The notes below the pieces were generated by a model. That model was given only the letters and a program-made list of their open reading frames with translations. It was not told the origin of the DNA and made no database searches. This document shows, in pieces, positions 25,590 through 33,488 of a DNA stretch of 64,000 nt. Each line of letters opens with the position of its first letter. Position 1 is the first letter of the stretch. Source of the stretch: Cyclobacteriaceae bacterium (GTDB lineage: Bacteria > Bacteroidota > Bacteroidia > Cytophagales > Cyclobacteriaceae); NCBI GenBank assembly GCA_020832305.1, contig JAFIEV010000052.1:52108-116107 (forward strand). Direction: 5' to 3'. The position numbers and the translations under genes are program-made.

Positions 25590-28004
25590 ATGCAAAAGCT
25601 ATGTCTGGTCTTTTTGTTTTTATTTAGCAACGCTGTTTTTGCATTTGCGCAAAATGCACATATCAAAGGCAAGGTATTTAACCGTGTAAATAATGACCCT
25701 GTACCTTTTGCCAATATCATCGTTCAGGGCACTGCCAAAGGCACCACTTCTGACATCAATGGAATTTATGAAATTGGAGATTTGCAACCTGGCGTCTATA
25801 ATCTTGAAGTTAAGTATGTTGGTTTTAAACCTGCTTTACAATTTGATATTGAAGTTACCAATGCCCGTTCTGCTATAATAAATATTGGCTTACTGGAAGA
25901 TTCCAAAACTTTGGAAGATGTAATAGTAATTGCCTCTAATTTTGACAAAACCGATGAAAGCCCTCTCTCACTAAGAACGCTGAGCGCCACCGAGATCAAG
26001 CGAAGCCCCGGAGGTAACCGCGACATATCAAGGGTAATACGTTCTCTCCCAGGTGTGGCTTCTACCCCATCCTTTAGAAATGACATCATTATTCGGGGGG
26101 GATCACCTGGTGAAAACAGATTTTACCTCGATGGCATTGAAGTACCAACTATAAACCACTTTCAGACGCAGGGAGCATCTGGAGGCCCGGTGGGACTTAT
26201 CAATGTAGATTTAATTCAAAAAGTCGACTTTTATTCAGGTGCTTTTCCTGCCAACCGGGGTAATGCACTTTCATCAGTTTTTGAATTTACCCAAAAAGAC
26301 GGCAGAAATGATAAAGCTACTGCAAACCTGATTATGGGCGCCAGCGATGTTGGTATTACGCTGGAAGGTCCCATACAGGAAAATACCACCTATCTGCTAA
26401 GTGCCAGAAGATCATATCTTCAATACTTGTTTAGCATACTCGGTCTTCCCTTTTTACCCACGTACAATGATTTCCAGGCTAAAGTGAAACATAAGTTTAA
26501 TAAAAATCATCAACTTACTATACTGGGCATTGGCGCTATAGATCAATTTACCCTAAATGAAGGCGCTGCCGATCAGGCCTCCTCCCCAGAAGAAAGAGAT
26601 GAAATCAATTACATCCTCAATCAATTGCCCGTAAATAACCAATGGAATTATGCCTTTGGCGCCAAATATGAATATTTTCACAAGACCGGTCATATCACCC
26701 TGGTTGCCAGCCGTAATGCCTTAAACAATACCGCTGTCAAATTTGCCAACAATGATGACAGCAATCCCGATAATCTGCTAATAGACTTTCAATCAAGAGA
26801 AACCGAAAATAAATTCAGGTTTGAAGATTATCGCATTACAGAAACAGATTTTCGTATTAACTATGGGATTAATTATGAATATGCCCATTTCTTTGTAAAT
26901 GAATTCAGCCGTTTTGCCAACAACTTCGGGCCTCTGCAAAATGATTATGTATCAGATCTATACATGAATAAATGGGGCTTATTTGCCCAGGTGAGCAAAC
27001 CATTTTTCGATGAAAAACTCATGCTCTCACTTGGCTTTCGCTCCGATGCCAATGACTTCAATGATGAAATGCGCAGACTGGTGGAACAGTTTTCTCCACG
27101 TTTTTCAGCCTCCTGGAACTTTGCCCCCTCCTGGTCATTCAATTTTAATACCGGCATATATTATCAACTACCGCCTTATCCCCTGCTGGGTTTCAGGGAT
27201 TCTGAAAATGGAGAACTGGTCAACCGCAGAAACGGTGTTACCTACATCAGAAACCGCCAGATTGTAGGTGGCTTTGAATACAATGCCAACTCCAACACCA
27301 AATTCACACTTGAAAGTTTCTACAAGCAATACAGCCAATATCCCTTTATGCTTACCGACTCCATATCCCTTGCCAACCTTGGAGCAGATTTTGGAGTCAT
27401 AGGAAATGCGCCGGCCACTTCAACTTCTGAAGGCCGTAGTTATGGCATAGAATTTATGGCTCAGCAGCGCTTGTTTAAAGGATTTTATGGTATAGCTGCC
27501 TTTACATGGGTACGCAGCGCTTTTGAAGACAAAAACGGCAACCTTATTCCTTCGGCATGGGACAACCGCCATCTGGTAAGCCTTACCGGAGGTAAGAAGT
27601 TTAAAAAAGACTGGGAAATTGGTATGCGCTGGCTGTACAGCGGTGCAGCTCCATATACACCCTACAGCCTGATGGAAACTACCCGCAGAAGCAACTGGGA
27701 TGTGTTTGGAAGGGGTATTCCTGACTTCTCCAGAATCAATGACGGAAGAACCAGCCCCTTTCATCAGCTTGATCTAAGGATTGATAAAAAGTACTTTTTT
27801 AATAACTGGAGTTTAAACGTTTTTCTCGATATTCAAAACATTTACAATCACGAAACCAACCTGAGGCCTTTTATGGACGTGGTAAGGGATGAAACCGGCG
27901 TGCCGGTGATTAGTCCTGACAATGCTGATTTCTATTTGCCGAGATTATTGCGCAATACCAATGGAACTATATTACCCACCGTTGGTATCATCATAGAATT
28001 ATAA
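25590..28004 (+). CDS. TonB-dependent receptor with CarboxypepD_reg-like domain
   Basis: 804 residues: signal peptide about 1-21 ('FAFAQN'), an Ig-like CarboxypepD_reg domain (about 25-105, 'GKVFNRVNNDPVPFANIIVQ'), a plug ('IRGGSPGENRFYLDGIEVPT', about 165-185) and a barrel ending 'TVGIIIEL'. No SusD partner follows, so it is not a classical glycan SusCD pair. It probably imports a metal complex, a small peptide or another ligand using TonB energy. The ligand is not readable. It converges with the AsmA-like gene with a 15-bp gap. Confidence 0.9.
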   Translation: MQKLCLVFLFLFSNAVFAFAQNAHIKGKVFNRVNNDPVPFANIIVQGTAKGTTSDINGIYEIGDLQPGVYNLEVKYVGFKPALQFDIEVTNARSAIINIGLLEDSKTLEDVIVIASNFDKTDESPLSLRTLSATEIKRSPGGNRDISRVIRSLPGVASTPSFRNDIIIRGGSPGENRFYLDGIEVPTINHFQTQGASGGPVGLINVDLIQKVDFYSGAFPANRGNALSSVFEFTQKDGRNDKATANLIMGASDVGITLEGPIQENTTYLLSARRSYLQYLFSILGLPFLPTYNDFQAKVKHKFNKNHQLTILGIGAIDQFTLNEGAADQASSPEERDEINYILNQLPVNNQWNYAFGAKYEYFHKTGHITLVASRNALNNTAVKFANNDDSNPDNLLIDFQSRETENKFRFEDYRITETDFRINYGINYEYAHFFVNEFSRFANNFGPLQNDYVSDLYMNKWGLFAQVSKPFFDEKLMLSLGFRSDANDFNDEMRRLVEQFSPRFSASWNFAPSWSFNFNTGIYYQLPPYPLLGFRDSENGELVNRRNGVTYIRNRQIVGGFEYNANSNTKFTLESFYKQYSQYPFMLTDSISLANLGADFGVIGNAPATSTSEGRSYGIEFMAQQRLFKGFYGIAAFTWVRSAFEDKNGNLIPSAWDNRHLVSLTGGKKFKKDWEIGMRWLYSGAAPYTPYSLMETTRRSNWDVFGRGIPDFSRINDGRTSPFHQLDLRIDKKYFFNNWSLNVFLDIQNIYNHETNLRPFMDVVRDETGVPVISPDNADFYLPRLLRNTNGTILPTVGIIIEL

Positions 28005-28019
28005 TCACAAAAAATAATC

Positions 28020-30530
28020 TTAAAACTCAAAATATTCCTCTTCCTCGAGTTCAATGGTTTTGGGTTTTTCCCATCTTTTCTCCTGAAAAGTACTTTTCAG
28101 ATCCTGGCCTTCCTTTCTGATATCATTTCGTATTTTATCTTTTACGGCAGCAGCATCATATGCAATGGTATACTCATCTGTTGTACCGGTAATTTTCAAA
28201 AATAATCGGGTCCCCCCTGTTTCTGTATCAATTTCTGAAGCCTCTGATTTTCTCAATCTCAGAAACTTTCTCAATGGTACCGAAAGCCGGTAATCGATTT
28301 CCTGATCAAATGTATGGGTGCCTTTAATGCGAATGTGAGAGACATTTGAAAAAATATCCATTTCAGGAAGGTAAACGGTTCGGTTTTGTATTCGTATATT
28401 GTTTTGCATTTCCGAGAACTTCAGATTTGCCAGACTTTCTTCTTCTACAAATCGGGAAAGCTTTTGCATTGGTTCAAAACCCAGCAGTTGCCCATTGAGT
28501 ACCCTTGCTTTGATATCAGACTCAAGTGACTGAGAATTGAGTACCAGGTTTTGATCCAGCACCATAAATGCCGATACATTTGCATGCAATTGCCCGCGCA
28601 AATGACGATCCATAATAAAATCCTGTCTGAAATTATGGAAGACATGAAAGATGCTGTCGATGTTAATTCCACTCAGGTCAGAAAGTAACGAAACTTCAAC
28701 CTTACCTGGCTTTTTATCGTTTACGGTACCACTCATAGAAAGTCTTCCTCCCATCGCACCGAAACGTACCCTTTCAAATCGTGCCAACTGATGTTGCAGC
28801 CGCATGCGGCCAGAAAGGTTACTGGCTTTAAATCGCTGAAAATTGAGGGCGTTGATTTCGCAATTGAAATCTATATCCAGATCGGGGTTTATACTGAAAT
28901 AATAATCACCTCCCGTCGCAGCACTGGTATCTATTGAAGCGAAATTGCTTCTAAGTAATTCATCAAAATCAAGCCGGTACGATTTAAGGTCAGCCTCCAG
29001 CATTACCTTTCGTCTTTCTGTGTGAAGGGCACTGCTAAAATCTCTCAGAAAGCCATTGATAAGAAAATCGCTTTTTCCAACATAGCCCCGAAAATTACTT
29101 ATAGCCAAATCTTTATTGCGAAAAATAAACGAACCTGAAAAAGCATTAAAAGGCAAGCGTTCACCTTTAAGGGCAAAACTGACATTGTGCAAAATCAACT
29201 CCCCACTGGCGCGGTAAGCTTGCGAAAGTTGACTCCCTGAAAGGTTACCCAGTGCTCCCGACCAGTTTATATCTGCTTCAATCCTGCCCATACCCCTGGC
29301 AATGGCAGACCCGGGAAATAATTCCAGTAATGCCGGTAACTCGATTTGCCCCTTTATGCGAATGTCGGCCAGGTATCGGTTGAAATCCCTAAGGTTAAAT
29401 GATGCACTGATGGGTCTGTTGTCGAGTAAACAGGAAAAATCTTCGATCTTCAACTCACAAGTGCTGAAATTCTTTCTTGACCCATTGGAAAAGAACCCTT
29501 TAAAATGGGCATTCTCAATTGACTTACGATATCTGGGATGATAAATACGCACATCTTCCATCCCGAAATTTAATTCTACCAGCGGATTGACCGTTGCACT
29601 GCTTTCACCCTTTAGCAGACCATTAAAATATACACGGCCACGGCTTCTGTACGGTTTCAGGTAAGCTGCATAGCTATCAGGCAAAAGCGAACTTATGGAA
29701 CTGATACTGGTATTAACCCCTTCAAAGCTGAGATTGTAAATGGTTTTTTCGGATATGACAATATTGCCATCAATGGCAAACTGGCCCCCGTCAATTACCA
29801 GGTCGCCCTTTTTTAAGGTGAGAAGATTTGACGCATTATCCCAGGTGAGATCTGCCAATACATCGAGCTTTTTATTTTTAAAGTACTGGTTCTCTTCTAT
29901 TCCAATGGCATAACTGAGCAGATCGCCTTTCACGCTTATATCGCTCAGCGCACCTTTCTGCCGCATTCCTGCTTTCAGCTGCTCTGAATAAATCTCTACT
30001 TTGTATTGATTTTTAATGTCATGGTATATTACAAATACATTGCTAAGCTGTATGGATTTAAGTTCGAACAGAAGTTGATTTTCAGAGGGACTTCCTACAT
30101 CCTTCTTAATAATATCAAAATTTCTCTCTCCCTTTTCATCGATCTTTAATTGCACCCTTGCATTGCGTATCAGCAGATCGTTGATTTGATACTGCCCGCG
30201 AATAATATGGAAAGGATTAAACAAGAGATAAATTTCACGAGCCTCTGCCAGGGTATCGGCACTAACTTCATGTGAGTCAAGAATCACCACATCTTTGAGA
30301 CTAATGGCCATTTCAGGAAAAAACCGCCAGGTATTGAGTTGAATATCCCTGACTTTCACTGGTGTAACAATTTGTTTGTTGGCCTCAGTGATAAACCAGT
30401 TGAGGATTTGCTTCTGATACACCAGGGCAAAAATAAGACCCGAAATGAACAGGACAAAAATAAAGCCCAGGGTAATATACGCTACCCTTTTAACCAATCG
30501 CAAGTCCGGAAGATACTTGAAGAATTTCAC
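28020..30530 (-). CDS. AsmA-like inner-membrane/periplasmic protein
   Basis: 836 residues from GTG. One N-terminal membrane helix (about 16-38), then a very long beta-rich periplasmic part with the AsmA opening 'ITEANKQIVTPVKVRDIQLN' and 'INDLLIRNARVQLKIDEKG', and an AsmA_2-type C-terminal part ('IRIQNRTVYLPEMDIFSN', 'RIKGTHTFDQEIDYRLSVPL'). This chorein/RBG-like fold suggests a bridge carrying phospholipid between the membranes, as for AsmA/TamB/YhdP. Monocistronic. A possible -7 element (TATTTTTG, minus strand 30543-30536) sits only 6 bp before the GTG, so either the start or that promoter is uncertain. Confidence 0.8.
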   Translation of the reverse strand: MKFFKYLPDLRLVKRVAYITLGFIFVLFISGLIFALVYQKQILNWFITEANKQIVTPVKVRDIQLNTWRFFPEMAISLKDVVILDSHEVSADTLAEAREIYLLFNPFHIIRGQYQINDLLIRNARVQLKIDEKGERNFDIIKKDVGSPSENQLLFELKSIQLSNVFVIYHDIKNQYKVEIYSEQLKAGMRQKGALSDISVKGDLLSYAIGIEENQYFKNKKLDVLADLTWDNASNLLTLKKGDLVIDGGQFAIDGNIVISEKTIYNLSFEGVNTSISSISSLLPDSYAAYLKPYRSRGRVYFNGLLKGESSATVNPLVELNFGMEDVRIYHPRYRKSIENAHFKGFFSNGSRKNFSTCELKIEDFSCLLDNRPISASFNLRDFNRYLADIRIKGQIELPALLELFPGSAIARGMGRIEADINWSGALGNLSGSQLSQAYRASGELILHNVSFALKGERLPFNAFSGSFIFRNKDLAISNFRGYVGKSDFLINGFLRDFSSALHTERRKVMLEADLKSYRLDFDELLRSNFASIDTSAATGGDYYFSINPDLDIDFNCEINALNFQRFKASNLSGRMRLQHQLARFERVRFGAMGGRLSMSGTVNDKKPGKVEVSLLSDLSGINIDSIFHVFHNFRQDFIMDRHLRGQLHANVSAFMVLDQNLVLNSQSLESDIKARVLNGQLLGFEPMQKLSRFVEEESLANLKFSEMQNNIRIQNRTVYLPEMDIFSNVSHIRIKGTHTFDQEIDYRLSVPLRKFLRLRKSEASEIDTETGGTRLFLKITGTTDEYTIAYDAAAVKDKIRNDIRKEGQDLKSTFQEKRWEKPKTIELEEEEYFEF

Positions 30531-30836
30531 AAAGGCAAAAATAACAAATATGGTGCCGATTCATACAACGAATTTCTGGACAAAGTATTCCGTTTTAGAC
30601 CTGAATATTATTTTTAACAAACCTGCTTCATGGAAATTAAACTCTTATGAAATTATTTTCCCGGGAATACAAGCCACAGGTTTTGTCAGTTTATAGACAA
30701 TTTAGAGATATTTAAATATTCCCTCATTAAACCTTTCACTCTAATTCTTTTCTAACGTATTAAAGACTATAAGGCAGCATTTTTAGCATAAAAATTTGCC
30801 CTTAGAAGAAGGGAGCTTACTGAATTTTTTAAACCC
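30531..30836 (+). other. Leader region of the PqqD/ATP-grasp operon
   Basis: 306 bp between divergent genes. It contains a 22-codon open frame (30647-30715, plus strand, MKLFSREYKP...) of unknown meaning and a short hairpin CCCTT-N4-AAGGG just before pqqD (about 30797-30814). No full TTTG-N20-TAnnTTTG promoter was found on the plus strand; 'TAAAAATTTG' near 30788-30797 is the nearest. Confidence 0.4.
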
Positions 30837-31085
30837 ATGAAAATAAAAGCCAACATTGCCAATAGCCAGGATGGATTTGTATTTGATCCAACAACAGGCG
30901 ATTCATTTTCACTCAACCAAACAGGGATTGAAATTATTGAAATGATGAAGCAGAACCTTAAAGAGGAAGAAATTAAATCCACCATCCTCGAAAAATATGA
31001 TATCGACAGCAACATCCTTGATCGTTTTTATCTCGACTTCCTGAGTATGTTAAAACAATTTAACCTGGTGGACCTCAATGGATAA
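30837..31085 (+). CDS. PqqD-like RiPP recognition element (RRE) protein
   Basis: 82 residues, the length of free-standing PqqD proteins. A beta-hairpin ('GFVFDPTTGDSFSLNQTG') is followed by three helices ('IEIIEMMKQNLKEEEIKSTI', 'NILDRFYLDFLSMLKQFNL'), the small winged fold that grips leader peptides in RiPP pathways. 'DSFSLNQTGIEIIEMM' is the usual PqqD wording (normally '..LN.TG..I'). It overlaps the ATP-grasp gene by 8 bp, so the two are made together and are likely to act together, with PqqD presenting a substrate peptide or carrier to the ligase. The substrate is unknown. Confidence 0.82.
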   Translation: MKIKANIANSQDGFVFDPTTGDSFSLNQTGIEIIEMMKQNLKEEEIKSTILEKYDIDSNILDRFYLDFLSMLKQFNLVDLNG

Positions 31086-32124
31086 AATAAATCTGACAAT
31101 TGGGGTTACCGGACTCAATAATACCGATAACCCAGGGCCTGGTGTACCTGTCATAAGGGCCTTGCGTGAGTCTCATGCATTTAATACCAGAATTATAGGT
31201 TTAGCTTACGAAAACTTAGAACCTGGCATCTATATGAAGGATTTAGTAGACAAAGTCTATATGCTTCCCTACCCTACCGATGGTACAGAAGCTTTGCTAC
31301 AACGGATTTCCTATATACAATCCAAAGAATCTATGGATGTATTGATTCCAAATTTTGATGCTGAGCTTTTTACATTTATGAAAACAGAAGCAAGACTGAA
31401 GGAAATGGGGATCCATACTTTTATGCCAACCCTATTGCAATATGAGGAAAGACATAAATCTCAATTACCTGCATATGGCAAAAAATATGGTATGCGCGTA
31501 CCAAAAAGTGTGGAATTGTTCAGTTTAGAAGATGTCAGTCAAAAAAGTGAAAAGTATGATTTTCCATACATGATCAAAGGGAAATTTTATGATGCATATA
31601 TCGCAGGAAATATTGACCAGGCAAAAAGCTATTTTCATAAAGTATCGGCAAAATGGGGATTACCTGTAATTATGCAGGAATACATTACTGGAACAGAGGT
31701 AAATGTTATTGCTCTGGGTGACGGAAAAGGCAATATGATTGGCGCTGTGCCTATGAAAAAACAATACATAACGGATAAAGGGAAAGCTTGGGGAGGCATT
31801 ACCCTTGATGATCCGGTACTGTTGGAAACCACCAGGCAAATCATTGAAAAAACCAAATGGCGTGGAGGTATGGAAGTCGAAATGATTCGTACCGATGACA
31901 ATGAATTGTATGTAATAGAAATTAATCCCCGGATACCCGCATGGGCATACCTCGCTGTTGCTGCTGGTCAAAATCTACCTGAAGCTCTGGTAAAACTGGC
32001 GCTGGGTCTTCCAGTTAAACCCTTTACCGAATACTCCAAAGGAAAAATATTCATCCGTTATTCATGGGATTTAATAATAGATTTTAATGATTTTCAAAAA
32101 TTTTCAACCCTTGGCGAATCATGA
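31078..32124 (+). CDS. ATP-grasp ligase
   Basis: 348 residues. N-terminal pre-ATP-grasp Rossmann part with 'PGPGVPVIRAL', then the ATP-grasp fold (about 115-310): ATP lysine in 'YMIKGKFYDAYIAG', adenine loop 'MQEYITGTEVNVIAL', Mg2+ residues in 'GGMEVEMIRTDD' and 'YVIEINPRIPAWAYLA'. It resembles CarB/PylC-type ligases more than RimK. Such enzymes activate a carboxylate as acyl-phosphate and join it to an amine or thiol. With a PqqD next to it, the target may be a peptide or a carrier-bound amino acid. Overlaps: 8 bp with pqqD, 4 bp (ATGA) with the decarboxylase gene. Confidence 0.88.
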   Translation: MDKINLTIGVTGLNNTDNPGPGVPVIRALRESHAFNTRIIGLAYENLEPGIYMKDLVDKVYMLPYPTDGTEALLQRISYIQSKESMDVLIPNFDAELFTFMKTEARLKEMGIHTFMPTLLQYEERHKSQLPAYGKKYGMRVPKSVELFSLEDVSQKSEKYDFPYMIKGKFYDAYIAGNIDQAKSYFHKVSAKWGLPVIMQEYITGTEVNVIALGDGKGNMIGAVPMKKQYITDKGKAWGGITLDDPVLLETTRQIIEKTKWRGGMEVEMIRTDDNELYVIEINPRIPAWAYLAVAAGQNLPEALVKLALGLPVKPFTEYSKGKIFIRYSWDLIIDFNDFQKFSTLGES

Positions 32125-33488
32125 ATAAGTTAACATTTGAAAGACCTTTTATAAAAAAAATAAAAGCCGGAGTTCCTTCTAAATTTGGTATGAATACTGG
32201 AATAGAAGCCATTACACATATTGACGGAGTTTCTGTTACACAACTTTTAGAAAAGTATGGATCCCCTTTATTTGTCATATCAGAAAAGACCATAAGAAAC
32301 ACCTACAGGGAAGCTAAAAGAGCATTTAATACCCGATATCCAAAGGTGCAGTTTGCCTGGTCATACAAAACCAATTACCTCAATGCCGTTTGCCAGGTAT
32401 TTCATCAGGAAGGAGCCTGGGCTGAAGTTGTTTCGGGCTTTGAATATGAAAAGGCATTATCCAATGGCATCTCCGGGAGACACATCATTTTCAACGGTCC
32501 GGAGAAGAGCGAAGAAGAATTGACGAAAGCCATTCAACATAGCTCACTAATACATATCGACCATTTTGATGAGCTATTTACCCTGATTGAGCTTTCTGAA
32601 AGAACGAGCGAAATTCCAAAAGTTGCCATTCGCGTTAACATGGATACGGGTGTCTATCCTATATGGGATCGCTTTGGGTTTAACTATGAAAATGGAGAAG
32701 CCTGGGATGCCTTAAACCGCATCATGCTCAGCAAGAAAATGAACCTTGTGGGTTTACACACACATATCGGCACATATATGCTAAGCCACGATGCCTATCG
32801 GATTGCCGCTATGAAACTCGCTGATCTGGTTGTTGGCCTCGATAAAAAGTACAATCACAGCATTCAGTACATTGATATGGGTGGAGGTTTTGCTTCAAAA
32901 AATACGCTTAAGGGTGCCTATTACAGTGGCTCAGACACAGCCCCTTCATTTAACGATTATGCCGAAGCCATAAGCTCAGCCATTATTAACTCACAAATAC
33001 ACCCTGATAAATTACCCATGCTCATACTGGAAACAGGAAGGGCTTTAATTGATGATGCCGGATACCTGTTGAGCACAATTGTGGCAAATAAAAGGCTTTC
33101 CGATGGAAGAAGGGCCACCATTATGGATGCAGGTGTAAATATTTTGTTTACTTCGTTCTGGTATGATCATCAAATACATCCTGCCCAGACTATGTCACAG
33201 AATACTGAAGAAACCAGTATTTACGGCCCTTTGTGTATGAATATTGATGTCATCAGAGACGCTGCAATTATGCCATTATACCGAAAGGGAGATAAAGTGG
33301 TTATCAAAAGGGTAGGCGCTTATAATTTGACTCAGTGGATGCAATTTATACATATGCGCCCGGCAGTAATAATGATCGACTCAGATGGCAACACACATAT
33401 GATACGCGATCGGGAAACCCTTCAAACCCTCAATCAACTGGAGCATACACCTGCTCACCTCAGGCAGACTATCTTACAGGAGTCATGA
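32121..33488 (+). CDS. Fold-type III PLP-dependent decarboxylase (Orn/DAP/Arg decarboxylase 2 family)
   Basis: 455 residues. TIM-barrel with the PLP lysine in 'WSYKTNYL' (K83), 'HTHIGTYML', phosphate-binding 'DMGGGFAS' and 'ETGRALIDDAGYL', then a C-terminal beta domain with 'GPLCMNIDVIRD' and 'VGAYNLTQWMQF'. The reaction expected is loss of the alpha-carboxyl of a diamino acid or a related compound. The usual substrate-choosing motif C-E-S-x-D reads C-M-N-I-D, and 'GAYxxxMxxxYN' is altered, so it is unlikely to be an ordinary LysA, ornithine or arginine decarboxylase. A 35-residue N-terminal extension is present. Overlaps by ATGA at both ends of the gene. Confidence 0.88.
   Translation: MNKLTFERPFIKKIKAGVPSKFGMNTGIEAITHIDGVSVTQLLEKYGSPLFVISEKTIRNTYREAKRAFNTRYPKVQFAWSYKTNYLNAVCQVFHQEGAWAEVVSGFEYEKALSNGISGRHIIFNGPEKSEEELTKAIQHSSLIHIDHFDELFTLIELSERTSEIPKVAIRVNMDTGVYPIWDRFGFNYENGEAWDALNRIMLSKKMNLVGLHTHIGTYMLSHDAYRIAAMKLADLVVGLDKKYNHSIQYIDMGGGFASKNTLKGAYYSGSDTAPSFNDYAEAISSAIINSQIHPDKLPMLILETGRALIDDAGYLLSTIVANKRLSDGRRATIMDAGVNILFTSFWYDHQIHPAQTMSQNTEETSIYGPLCMNIDVIRDAAIMPLYRKGDKVVIKRVGAYNLTQWMQFIHMRPAVIMIDSDGNTHMIRDRETLQTLNQLEHTPAHLRQTILQES

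Noticed and set aside
33335..33484. Longer start for the urea-transporter/M23 gene
   Set aside because: It lies wholly in the decarboxylase gene; the ATGA overlap at 33485 is the natural start and membrane helices begin there.
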